64,000 nucleotides of DNA from Malachius bipustulatus (lineage: Eukaryota; Arthropoda; Insecta; Coleoptera; Melyridae): positions 36,544,929-36,608,928 of the forward strand of contig OU342635.1 of assembly GCA_910589415.1 (NCBI GenBank), written 5' to 3'. Position 1 is the first letter of the stretch; every line of letters begins with the position of its first letter. The translations under genes were made by a program, and so were the position numbers. The notes below the pieces were generated by a model that had not been told where the DNA came from, did not search any database, and was given only the letters and a program-made list of their open reading frames with translations. Shown one piece after another: positions 46,930 to 59,614 of the stretch.

Positions 46930-49900
46930 ATTTGTTATTCAATAGATTAGAAGATATTCAATAAAAAAAATTTCTTCCAAGCTTTTAACACTCTGTACCT
47001 CTAAAATGAATAATTTTAGAGTAAAATTTTTTAGAGAAATAATAATAATTTTTTCGTGGTCTACCGTTTGCCAGAGTTATGACAAAAACTTAAACACCCT
47101 GTATACCTAACCTTCAAAGTATAATTAGGAAGAGTGTCAAGCACGCTTATATATCCTTGTTTTAAAAAATTATTGCGACGTCGTGGCACGACAACTAATG
47201 GCATTATAAATGAAATTTTCATATCAGATAAGAATAAAACTGACGTCTTTCAAGTGATTTCTGAATAACATTGAATGACACGCTATTATTCTGAATGAAA
47301 TTCCAACCTTCACGCCATCACACTGTATACTTATATGTATGTATATGTACTCACGTGAAGCGAGAAGTTGCGATCATGGGTATCTAGATGTCAATAGTGG
47401 TAGTTGTAAGTACTTACCTGAAACAAATATAAATATATAATTGAGATAAACAAACAGGTTCAATTATATTAAAACTAAACATACAGAACATAAAAGCTGG
47501 TAATATTGCCAGTAATAACACGGCATTACTGCCATTTAATTGGACACATTATAACTACTTAGGAATATGCGCAAATAGATTTTTGTCAATGATGAATACA
47601 TTGACATTTACTTAAATAACTTCCAATTGGCAATTACATTTACATAGGTAGGGACAAGGTCACATAATTACTTAGGTAACTTAGCATAATGTTTATATAT
47701 TATTATAATATTCCTCTATATAAATGAAAAAACCATTCCTAAGATATTCTTATTACCTATGCTATATAGAAATTAAGACCGTGACCAATTTTCTCAATAA
47801 TTAAATCAAGCACGCCCAGTTGAGGAATTTCTGTATTGGAGCTGACAAACGGTTGGAAAGTGAGTAGGATCTGTAGAAAAGCGGTCACACTTAATGAGAT
47901 TTATGAAAGTCAATGACGGTCACCAAATGTGACAGGGCTTTTAGAGTATTCATAGCTGCTAATATCCAGGTGGGATGTACATGTCACCTCCCAGGGTGTG
48001 TGCCAACTCAAGAGAACAAGACGGTGACTTTTGAAAGGCATTGTGTGGTTTGAATAAGGCATGGTTAAATGTCAAAGAAGCTGCTAAAACACGTGTTGTT
48101 TTCGCTTCAGTCAATTTATGGATGTGTGTGTCTAACTACTAATTCTTTTAAGGCAGGATGTGCTGAAGCATTTAGATTTTCTAGATAAGATAGAATGATG
48201 ATTTTACAAAATTGGCAAGACTTGAACATAATGAATCCTAATCCTTTTCTAAATCAATAACATATTAGATGATTGACACTTTTTTGGGGTGGGGGAAAAA
48301 TTATTGATCAACATATGGGATCAAGAATCATAAAATCAGTAAGAGATGCAATAGATAAATGGTAGGAAACTAATTCATTGCATAATAAGAAACTTTCTAA
48401 ACTAGAAGCAGTTACTGCATGATCCTGAAGCAATCCTCCATATTACATAGGTACAATCTGCATAGATCTGCATCCTACGACAGATATTATCTGTAGACGA
48501 GAATATCTACCAGTTACAGTTCCAATTCCATAGATATTAACTTTATATATATATGAATTGGAAATCGGTTCAGATTTTTATTACAGCCCATAATTGACAA
48601 TTATGCAAAATTAATGACCAGTTTCAAGAAATTAAATCCCGTTAACACTATTAACTGCCTCTAACTGCCAACATCGCCGTGATGGTTTACAACATAATTT
48701 ACTACCCATGGCGTTTGATATTATTAAATTTAAAGACAGATCGAAAAAAGCCGCACCTAAGCACCAAGTTATACGGTTCTACTAATCAATGCAAACACTT
48801 TCGCGTTGCATGGGGGCATCGTTTCACAAAATATGGTAAGTACACCACCATAAGCATGTACAGAAAGCTACTGGTATTAATATACAACCGGGATGATATA
48901 TAAACATTGGCTTAGTTAAGTTAACGAGGGTTCATAAACAAGATTTGGATGAACGTAGGTGAAAGAACAGATTTGTATGCATGAGTAGCCCCAGGTGATG
49001 ACTCTTAAGATGTGGGATTTTATATAACACACCAGGTTGGTCTCTGAGGAGCCCACTTCCGAAAGCATAATGCATACTTGGCTCGCTTGGGATGGAGAAG
49101 ATTATGTGCTAGAGGAGTTGTAACTGTTTGAGGAAGGTGATGAGAAATTGCTCCTTTGAGGGTTGTATTTTAAGACTGGATCTATAAAGAACTATTATTG
49201 TGAACTAAAACTAAAATTATAAGCAAAATTCACTTCTTTGGTTTGATTTAACTCACAAATTGTTTGAGAGTAAGCTGATTTAATCCTGATTTTTGAGATT
49301 TTCTAATTGTGTGTCTGAAACAAACTACAGCAACATCAGAGAAAATATTTCCTGAAACTGATTTTCTTTTTCGGTTAAAGTATAATAGAACTTTGAAAAC
49401 TATACCCCACTCAGGGGCACCAAAGTCCTTCCAACACCTATAATATATAGTGACAATTCATTTTTGAAAATTTACAATTTAATTTTTGATTGATTTTTTT
49501 TTGTAAATTTTTTATTTGGCCTCAAAAAATAGATCATGCACTTGAAAATATTGTTTTCTCCAGGATATACCAGTCTCATACATAAAGTAGTTATGTCGAT
49601 TGTATTGGTAGACCTTTACGCTTCATATGGGAAAAAAATTTCCTTCTAGGTTTAGGAAAATTTTGACTTTCCTAATAGTTTGTGCTTTGAAAATGATGAT
49701 AAATGACAAGCGCCACCACCTGTCACTTGTCGTCTACAACTGTCAAATTTGGAATTTTTTGGCAAAAGAATACAAAATATGGAGTTAGTTTTCAAAATCT
49801 TGGAAAATGTCACAGGAAAAAGTTGTTTGATATTTAATTTTTCTCCCATGCCAATTTTGAACCCTTCTAGCAAAAAAAAAAATAAAAAATTTCTTGAAGT

Positions 49901-50310
49901 GAGTATCCATCGATGAGGCAGATCCATCACATGCCAAAAATAACTACATTGCAATATTTTCCACCAAGAGTCGATACCTTCTTCAGAAATGGCCACAGAT
50001 AAAATCTGCCCATTAACTTAATGGAACTTTATAATACCCACCCATTGTTTATCAATTTTAGAGAAAATTAAAAAATTAATAGGTATAGATGCCAATTTCA
50101 AGTTTCTGAAGTTCAGCCAACCATTTTGGATAATAATTTCAGAAAATTAGAGTTTGTTTACGTTTGACACGTCCAAGCAGGAAACCAATAATATTATAAT
50201 ATTTTATAATATTATATTTTATATTATAAAATAAATAAAATGAAAAATGTCCCTTTTATCTATGAAGATATAGGTACCTGACCCATTATTATTAATGACA
50301 CAAACAATTA
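46930..50310. other. Non-coding stretch, transposon-end scraps only
   Basis: Near 46980-47105 are scraps of a mariner-type end (AACACTCTGTA, AACACCCTGTATACC). The ORF on the minus strand at 49652-49996 (114 codons) has no recognised motif. Nothing else is supported. Confidence 0.5.
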
Positions 50311-50312
50311 TA

Positions 50313-50636
50313 CAGGGTGTCCCACAATATTAATATGGTATTTGGATAGATTTTTTTTTAATAATTTAAAGAACAGCTATAAAAATTGTCCCCCCGAAGC
50401 ACCCCCACAAAGGTATTAGGTATGAATAGGACATAAAGGTACCTCTTAAATATTTGGAGGATAAATATCAATTTAGTAATTTTACATATTTTTAAGCTTC
50501 ATATTCTTTTTTTTTATATTTTTTACTTCGTAAAAAATGTATAGGTATCTCGATTTTTTCGAATTTTTCTGATTTTTTCAGATTTTATTGAATTTTTTTC
50601 TTTCACGTGGATTTCCCATAATTATGGGATAACCTG
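50313..50636. mobile_element. Possible short TIR element with TA on both sides
   Basis: The left end CAGGGTGTCCCACAATA and the reverse-complemented right end CAGGTTATCCCATAATT match at about 13 of 17 positions, and TA flanks both. The interior is AT-rich without inverted arms or ORFs. Confidence 0.5.
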
Positions 50637-51711
50637 TATATTAGAAAAAGCAATAGCAGGTACGTAGGTTTTTGAGGCGTCACCTGATAGATGTTATGAT
50701 AAAGGTTACCTGTAAAAATATCTACTAATTTTAGAATTAAAATTCTATTTCTGTAAAAGATATAAAAATTAAAAACTAATAAATGAAAAAACCTACTATA
50801 TGAAAATGTCAAGTTTAATTATTACAATTTAACGTCTACGATCATTTTATCAAAAAAATTGACCTCTAAAGTAACGACAGAATTTTTTTGATCCAGACTC
50901 GTTTATTATTTATTATGATTAGAAGAATGCAGCCACAATATATACAACATGCAACCTCAGGCCTAAATTATAGTCAATTTAGACCTTATTATACAAGACT
51001 GGAGTTATTTTCGATTCCATCAACCTGTTATGGCTTATGAAAAATATATGAGAAAAAAATTACCTCCCATTTCGTAATATTATTTATGATAATTGTGTGC
51101 GATTTACACAGATTCAATCTGAATCAACAATGAACATGTGAATTGAAGAAAAGGTACAAAAAATTACCGAAATTCCGGTAAAAAATCGAGGAAAATTATT
51201 TATTTACACGTGTAATTATACGGTGGTATTCAATTATTGCTACTTACCTCTGGAAAACATAATATTTACTTGTTAATCAATGGGGGAATTAAATTGATCA
51301 TATAATTATAATGTCACATTATTTCGGTAATACTTACTTACTTACATACTTCGATATATTAATTATACAAAGATACCTATACTAGAAGTCGGTGTATGAA
51401 TAATCAAACGCTTCTGATAGTTATTGATAAGTGTAATTATGCTACAGTGACTCGCCAAAATTACACTTGAATTAATTAATTTTTTAACTCAATAATTACT
51501 TATAAGACTATAATTTTCTAATTAATTTTTCAAATATTTTTATATTCCTAGATATATCATTTATATCATTTCAACTGAATAATATGTCATTATACAATAT
51601 ATGTATACATACCGTGTTATTTACCTAAATTCTTTAAAGGTCATGGTTTTACAAACAGTAGGTATATAAACCTTAATCTACATAAATATAGAGCTAGCTA
51701 CTGCTTGATTT

Positions 51712-51946
51712 TTATATGAAGGCGAAGGCTGGGCGTGAACTACGCATCTTGCGAGCTTTGCTCACCGCCACTAATAATTTACACGTTCGATGAACGGCGG
51801 AGATACTCTTATCAGCCTTATCTGGTTGGTTGTTTTTTTAAGGTGGACGCCGACTAACATTGTTGATATTGGACAACAAATATTTATGGAGTCGGAGACG
51901 GTACCCACCCTTTTTGCGCAGTAAGAATTTACTCGCCTTCCTATAG
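51712..51946. repeat. MITE-like dispersed repeat, copy 1 (GAAGGCGAA ends)
   Basis: The ends TATATGAAGGCGAA and, reverse-complemented, TATAGGAAGGCGAG form short TIRs. Inside are GCTTTGCTCACCGCCACT, GTGGACGCCGACTAACATTG and CTTTTTGCGCAGT, all shared with the copy at 56234. No coding region. Confidence 0.75.
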
Positions 51947-52139
51947 TAACAGGACTATACACATATTTTTGATATAAATTATGAATGCAACTCTGCAATT
52001 CTTGCAGCTTACTCATGGTAAATCATTCCAGAAAAGTTAATTCTTGGAATTATTTCCAAGCTCTGGGCTTTATTTAGAGCCCAATGTGTATTTACATCTA
52101 AGAAGTAATTTTAATGTCTTCCTTTAACTTTTCGACAGA

Positions 52140-53880
52140 TAAGATTGATTCTGCAAGAATTTTTATTTAATTTTATTAACTGGATCTGCGGGAGCCTAAA
52201 ATGTCAAAAGAATTTATCTTGCAAGACATTGTCCAATATCATGCAGAATATTGACGATTACGAAACTGTCATCTGTGTTGCTATGGGATTAGACGTTTTC
52301 GAAATATCACGTCTGGAAGAATTAAAATTTCGTGATTTGTTAGCTTATTTTTAAGAGATCTTTAGCTTTGCGATTGATGGTTTTCGAGATATTGCATACA
52401 TCGTTTTGACAATTTTTTTGCAGATGTACTGAACATTGACGAATCAAGTACTGTAATCGTTTTTGCTATGCAATCAGAAATTTCCGAAATATCACGTTTA
52501 TTGGAAGAATTAAAATTTCGTGATTTTTTAGCTTATTTTTAGAGATCTTCATAGCTATATGCGATTGGTGGTTTTCGAGATATTGCATACATCGTTTTGA
52601 CAATTTTCTTATAGCTGTACTGAACATTGACACTTGACAGTTCAAGTACTGTAATTGCATTTGCTATGCGATCAGAAATTTCTGAAATATCATGTGTGGA
52701 AGAATTAAAATTTCGTGATTTGTTAGCTTATTTTTAAGAGATCTTTAGCTATGCGATTGAAGGTTTTAGAGATATTGCATACATTGTTTTGACAATTTTT
52801 TTATAGCTGTACTGACCATTGACAGTTCAAGTACCTATTGTAATCGCTTTTGCTATGCGATCAGAAATTTCTGAAATATCACGTCTGGAAGAATTCCAAT
52901 TTCGTGATTTGTTATCTTATGTTTAAGAGATCTTTCTATGCGATTGGTCGTTTTCGAGATTATGGCATGATCCATCGTTTTGACCATTTTCTTTTAAATG
53001 TACTGAACATTGACAGTTCAGGTACTGTTATATAGCTTTTGCTATGCCATCAGACGTTTTTGAAATATCACGTCTGGAAGACTTGAAATTTCGCGATTTG
53101 TTAGCAAGATATCTTTTGCTATACCTACGATTGATCGTTTTAGAGATGTAGCACACATAGTTTTGACAATTGTTTGGTAGATGTACTGAAAGTTTGACAG
53201 TTCAGGCGCTGTAATCGCTTTGGCTATGCGATCAGAAATTTCTGAAATATCACGTCTGGAAGAATTCCAATTTCGTGATTTGTTATCTTATGTTTAAGAG
53301 ATCTTTCTATGCGATTGGTCGTTTTCGAGATTATGGCATGATCCATCGTTTTGACCATTTTCTTTTAAATGTACTGAACATTGACAGTTCAGGTACTGTT
53401 ATATAGCTTTTGCTATGCCATCAGACGTTTTTGAAATATCACGTCTGGAAGACTTGAAATTTCGCGATTTGTTAGCAAGATATCTTTTGCTATACCTACG
53501 ATTGATCGTTTTAGAGATGTAGCACACATAGTTTTGACAATTGTTTGGTAGATGTACTGAAAGTTTGACAGTTCAGGCGCTGTAATCGCTTTGGCTATGC
53601 GCGAGTGACTGATTTTGAGATATTACCACGCAGGAAGACTTACCTACAATTTTGTACTTGGTCCAATTATTGGTCAAATCTTCCTGTTAAGATCTTGCTT
53701 TGGATACATTGATTTGTGGTAAATCTGAAAACGAAGACAATTTTGCTATGCCATTGATCACTTTCGAGATATTACATCTGGAAGACTTGAAAGATTCGAA
53801 ATTTGTATTTTTCTAGGTATCGTTTTGAAAATTTGTTGGTAGATGCGTTTGACTTAAAGACCTGGACAATTTGGGAGTTG
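52140..53880 (+). repeat. Tandem array of nine exon-like units, 176-198 bp each
   Basis: The anchor AATATCACGTCTGGAAGA or a diverged form lies at 52312, 52488, 52686, 52875, 53064, 53246, 53435, about 53618 and about 53767. Each unit has a pyrimidine-rich tract (TTTTTTTGCAG, TTTTCTTATAG or similar), then VLNIDSSSTVIAFAMRSE and ISEISRLEELKFRDLLAYF in one frame, then a stop in most units. It therefore looks like an acceptor plus a roughly 38-residue exon repeated in tandem. Half-units are also related: GCTATGCGAT occurs twice per unit 85 and 104 bp apart, so an older monomer of about 95 bp is likely. Some units have stops or small indels in the peptide. I do not recognise the protein. It may be a dead gene fragment amplified as a satellite, or a repeat that only mimics an exon. 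Confidence 0.75.
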
Positions 53881-53889
53881 TAACCCTTT

Positions 53890-56230
53890 TTTTAGAAAAT
53901 ACATGACAATCAGGCTTAAAAATTAGAAGAATAACTTTCTCAGAAAAGGAGTTGTCTGGAACGAAAATCTGTAGATTTTTTTTTAGGTTGCTGCGGAAGA
54001 TTTAAGAGAATTAAATATTTTCCTGACGAGATTTTTTTGTCCAAATATTGACCGGTTAACGAACTGATACGAACAATTGTATTTAGTAAGAAATTATTGA
54101 GTTTACTAAACCCTTTTTCAGTCTTGAAACAGAAATTGCTTCCATAATTCCTGATGGGTTGTTTATTTTTCTTCAATAATAATAGTGCGACATTGGAAAA
54201 GAGATAATCAAGATCCTGACAGGTATTGTTGTAACTATTTTTAAATTTGACACACTGAAATGTTATTTATTGGTATCAAAATATGCAAATAAATGATAAT
54301 TACTCTTAAAAGGACCTTGAAATGGTCGATGATATCAATCATTAGACTTTGATTAACCCAAATTTTGAAATATCTTAAACCAATTAAGTATACCTACAGG
54401 TTGTCTTGAATTTAAAAATATACGCATAAAATCCGTATAATAGATTTTTGATTATTAATTTAAATAACTCAAATCATTTCTTCGAACCATCTAAAATTGT
54501 GAATATATTACCTCTTCTCTAAGACTGGCTTACTCATCAAGGATTCTCAGAGAAGGTCGTCGCACCGCAAAGGACGATTAGTAACTATGCCCCGGGACAT
54601 CATCTCTAGAACGCTACTGGGAACGTGACATAATAGATTCGGGATGCTTTTTAACATCATCCTAAGCCACAGAACTTGTAAATGAGCTTACATCTTAAGA
54701 CTATGGTGATGAGATGTTGAATTCATGCGAACAACGCATAGCAACTTCAGAAGGTAACAGAATTTTGACCTACCTAATACAATCAATATGCATGATCGTT
54801 TGTTACTATACGAGTTTTCGGTTTATTTCATACAAAGTATAAGAGTGAAACTATTTTTCTGGTTCCGGTTCTGAACGCAGGTGCATGCATTTGAAAATAA
54901 TTTCTTGAGTAAAAGAATTATTGTCTCGAGTAGACTTATGGGTAAAAATAAATAAATACACGATTGCAGAATTGAGACTGATTGCCCATCACTAGCTTCA
55001 AAGTGCCGATCTTCTCTTGTTGGTCTCTTGTTCATTTTCCGTCATCAACTTGGGTTCTTCTCCTGACTAAATAAGGCGGCTTTTTTACCTTCAAAACGTC
55101 AGTTTTTTATCCGTGTTGTTTTGTTTTGCCTCGTGAAACGCTAGTCAGGGTTATTGGTTGGGCTGTTTCTTTTGTCCAGGCCGCCGTTTGATGGTTTTCA
55201 TAATTGTTTTTCTAGAAAACGAGTCAGCGTATATTATATTAAACAACGCTGTATTTAGGAGCCTATAAAAGCTTATGTCTGAAGATGAGGACGCCCAATT
55301 GCCGCCAGTTCAAAATTATGTAATCATCTTCAAAGACGTATAGGCAATTAAAATCCATAAGGACAATGTAGGAGGCTTATTTATCTCTTAATTGAGAATG
55401 GGAATGCTCGAATAGAAAGTGAAATGATAATAAAAATTAGCAGTTTTATGTAAGTCTCACTTAATTATAAATAATTTTTTTGCGAGGGGGTAAAATAATC
55501 ATATTCTTCTGACACTAATAGGTTCAATATATTATTATAAAATCACATGCAGAGCATATGTGTTAGCGCAAAAGGTAGGTATACAAGAACCGTCTAACAT
55601 CTGTCTAAAATCGTTGGTTTTCGTGTCTGAAAGCGCTCGATAACAAAATAACTTGTTTTTCTCTATCCAGGTCGATTTGTGCCTATTCAATCATATTTTT
55701 GATAGAGGTTGACAATTCAGAAAGCTGTTCTAACTGTTCCAGGTTCAGGCCATACACACAATGACTGTTAGTTATATTTTTGTTGTACCTACCTATATAA
55801 GTTTCTAATTCAAGGCTGGGAAAGCTTTTTGTACACGCGGAAATAATCATCATAGTTGAAGCGTAATTATATTGAATACCTATGTGAGTAATTTTCGCCG
55901 GTTATTATATTACAAACACAAACACAAATAATAGAAAAAAGCCGGTCGGTGTGGAACTTTTATTACGTTGGTATTGAAATATAATTGATACGATGTTTTC
56001 ATTACATCACATCTCATGTCGATTGAAAATTGAAAGTAAAATTTAAACTATATAGGTACTATAAAATATCTATTTTAACTACCATATATAGGTATCTATT
56101 ATAAGTCAGTAAAGATATAAATAAATATAACAGCCAACACTAATCGCGTTGTTGTATTTATTTTTTCTATTGCATTCTTATATAATATAAAGCATCACTT
56201 TTTTTAATAATTAGGTGCCTGCTGTCCAAT
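53890..56230. other. Non-coding stretch, nothing recognised
   Basis: AT-rich with short chance ORFs (53940-54176 and 54823-55035 on the minus strand). A slightly GC-richer patch lies at about 54540-54640. No repeats pair with the rest of the window. Confidence 0.5.
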
Positions 56231-56233
56231 TTT

Positions 56234-56409
56234 TATAAGAAGGCGAAGCTTTGCTCACCGCCACTCAGTTTACATCATGTTCGTTGAACATTTTAACGTT
56301 TTAACGTGGACACCGACTGACATTGCTGATATTAGACGTTAAATGAGTATACACTCTGAAGGCGGTAACAAACTTTTTGCGCAGTTAAGAACTTATTCGC
56401 CTTCCTATA
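56234..56409. repeat. MITE-like dispersed repeat, copy 2 (GAAGGCGAA ends)
   Basis: TATAAGAAGGCGAA at the left and, reverse-complemented, TATAGGAAGGCGAA at the right form TIRs. GCTTTGCTCACCGCCACT, GTGGACACCGACTGACATTG and CTTTTTGCGCAGTTAAGAA match copy 1 at 51712 in the same order and orientation. This copy is shorter by about 60 bp. Confidence 0.75.
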
Positions 56410-59165
56410 CCTAATAACTGAACGCACTATTCTATGTACTTAGTTCTTGCAACTATTAGATATGCTAGCATGCAAGCTTATTCAGTTTATTCAGTAACTT
56501 ATATCTCACAAAACTGCTTCCCAATTAAGATTGTCATTGCTTATATGTATACAAATTACTTATGACTGATGAATCCCCTTAACACATGCAGTAAGTATAA
56601 GCAACATACCCTTAATAAAATAACTACTTAAAATTAAATTTTTGTTTTCATCTCCTCTTACTTTTGTATTAATTTATTATTTAGTTTTATTATTTATTTA
56701 TTTATTTATCAGTACTTAAAATTAAACGTAGCAAGGTTAAAAATGTATCAAATTTACTTGTAAACTAATTCCCATATTTTAAAATTATTATTTTCAATCT
56801 TACACATTTCACAATTATTATTATTCTATATAAATAACAAAGGAAAATTCTTGAACTATCCTATAAATATACACATAACCAAAGATGTGTGTATAATTTT
56901 AGAAGCAGCATCGTAAATTAACCTCATAAGTACCTCTGACACGATACTAAAGGTGAGTAACTGATGTAGGGTTCAAAAATTTGAACCCCAAACAGTTTGT
57001 CTTCCTGTCGTTTAAATTTTGTGGAAATGTTCCACGCTCTGGCATTTTAATGTTGTTTTCCAGAAGAGCGCCTGAAATATTCAAATTGACAGCTTCCTGT
57101 TAATTTATCTATACCTACCTATGTGGAGATAATAAGATATCCTCTGTTCATTCCGGCAAAAGTTAAACCCTGAACTCAGATATTGAAGTACTGTAATTGT
57201 TTAAATTCGATTACTAATTTAGGTGAAACGTAACTTTGTATCTATGCGAAAGAAAATCCGACTTGACTTTAAATTAGTTGGGTAATGATATTACCCAACT
57301 AATAATAATTACCCAATATGGTAGAATATTCAGGTTTTAAATCTAAATTTACAAATTTGAGTGATTTGAGTAACACCCAGTTATATTAAGGTATTAAAAA
57401 AGCTTATTAAAAGCGAGTTAAAAAAACGTAGGTTTTCAATTTTGAAATAGCACCTACCTAATTTTATAATTTTAACAAAAAAAATTACTAACAAAGAGGC
57501 CATTTTTACACTTAATAACTAATTAAGTTTCTTGTACCTAGTTACAGTCAAAATTTAGACCAAATTTTAAAAATAGGGCATAAAATTTTCTTTGGGAAAA
57601 AGTAGGTATAGGGGTGGTTGTTTATTTTAATGATTAATTCGGTAGGTATATTAAACCATCATTATGTAAATTTTACGGGAAATTTGTCAAAAATATCATG
57701 TCGCACTGTTGAAATAAAGTCACGGCAGTTCTTTCAGATCTGTCAGTTCTCCTAAATTTTAGATGAAGAAGAAGAAGAAAAGGAAGCAGCAAAAGAAAAA
57801 GAAGATACCTGTTGCAAGAGTACATGGTTATGCCAATTTCATGGAAAAGTTGGGCTTTTTAGGAGACATTTCCTTTAAAGAATATTTCAGATTTAAATTT
57901 TTTTCCTGTCGATATGTAGATAATTCATGGAAAAAACTGAAATGTGCAAGTTTTTTATTTCGTCAATAAATCACTCCTGTATTATAACAGCTACCTGTAG
58001 GAGCTACAGTTCTGAATTTTTGAATTGCACCTATAAGTTGACATGTAATGACCATGCCAAAAAAAATCAAGGCAATCTAGATTTTGCATAGCTAATCAAC
58101 ATTTAGTTTTCTTAATGGACGGCGTATTGGAACTTATTTACATTGTTCAGTAGAGAAAAAAATTACAATCAGTAATAATAATTGATGCATGTACCTATCA
58201 CGCATTTTGGAGAAACCATTCATTTGAAATTTGAAGGCCACAATGTCTCGAAAACGAAGGAGGCCACTTTGAGCATTTATATAACGTTGATTTTTTCCTT
58301 AAGATGCATTTTAAAACATTTAACTCTGTTTGACAATTTGATTTTTTTCTCAAGTGAAGTTTTTTAGATTTTGACAATTTTTTTTATTTTTGTCATATTT
58401 ACCTAACCTATCGTGTCATGATGGCCAAGAAATGAACAATGACTGCCACCACGTTCATGCACCCTCCGCAGAATTCTAATATATTGTCATACAATCGAGA
58501 CGCTATAAGTTTGGGATGAAATTAATAATTTGATTATTTCGTAGGTATTTTTATGGAACACGCTCGCAAATGTCGATTTTTTGCCGTAAGTATACCTAAT
58601 TATAAGTATTAGTACACGTAAAACATGAGAGGAAGATCATTTTTTAAGATCGAAAAAAAAGATTGCAGTTTTCGATCTTGGCAGGAGGAGAGGGGCGCTA
58701 TAGAAACGTCATCTCTAATGAAAGGAATAAAAACTTATTTTTTTAAAATAACTTTCGCATCGGTTGATCCAACAAAAATGACTACCTATGATAAAGATAA
58801 AGGAGAAAGAAGACGAAATTACTCACTTTTTTTGTACCTATAGGTGGGTACCTAAGCTATAGTTTTGTAAATAGAGAGTAATATAACTTCCAGATCATCA
58901 CGGAGGTATGGAGGGGTTATGAACCCCAAAGATCAATTATTATACGTCCTTTAATTTCGGCATGATGGAACCCACGATCTTCTCCTACATCGACAGAGGT
59001 CTTCAAAACTGCACCACGGAACCACTAGGATTAAGTATTTTAACAGCTTTAAAATCTTAGAAATGAAAATGACGCATGCAGAGTTTACATTATAGGTATT
59101 TTTTGCAATTTCCTTTTTTTTTCTGGTCCGGGTTGGTTGATGATGATATCTTCAGTAAGCAAATG
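56410..59165. other. Non-coding stretch, nothing recognised
   Basis: Very AT-rich, with TTTA-type simple repeats at about 56685-56710 and a GAAGAA-rich patch at 57763-57800. The Lys-rich ORF starting there is probably simple sequence, not a gene. Confidence 0.5.
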
Positions 59166-59171
59166 CGTCCA

Positions 59172-59610
59172 CTATGTCCCCATCACCGCGGTGCTGCTGA
59201 GAAATAAGAATCCACTGTGTTTCCATTGATGAATCTTCCCCATCTTATTCGTCCTGGCCGCCGATATATCTACATTTTCGCATGACTGACCATATATAGC
59301 AGAAGTCACAGAGAGCACAGAGCTGAGTACTTCTGCCCAGCTTTCTTGCTCCACGACATCCTTTCGTACAAGTCCATGATGAAAAGGAATATCAATATCA
59401 ACAAAGTCTCGGCGGTGCTGGTTTTTCTGCCATTTCAAGTGGAGTGCATGAGCCAAGCCATTGCTGCCAACTTTCCACCTCTATAGCATTCTGGATTTTG
59501 TGAATCCTCCACCATTTTTGGACTTATCGATGGTGTTTCCTGAACGTATGATACCGCGCAGCCTCCATCGTTAGTGGCATAGAAGCCACAACAGATTTAT
59601 TTAATACCAA
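59172..59610 (-). other. Unidentified ORF fragment with coding-like composition
   Basis: The minus strand has a 94-codon frame with DGLVRKDVVEQ-like and WAEVLSSVLSVTSAIYG segments, ending at 59172 in SSTAVMGT. Upstream, in other frames, MEAARYHTFRKHHR and WWRIHKIQNAIEVESW are readable. G+C content and codon appearance differ from the AT-rich surroundings, which suggests a captured or decayed gene piece. I do not recognise a family and no splice sites are evident. A transposon-derived fragment is the likeliest explanation. Confidence 0.3.
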
Positions 59611-59614
59611 ATAA

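Noticed and set aside
57763..57969. Lys-rich small protein
   Set aside because: The N-terminal part is a GAAGAA simple repeat, with no homology signal or splice context.
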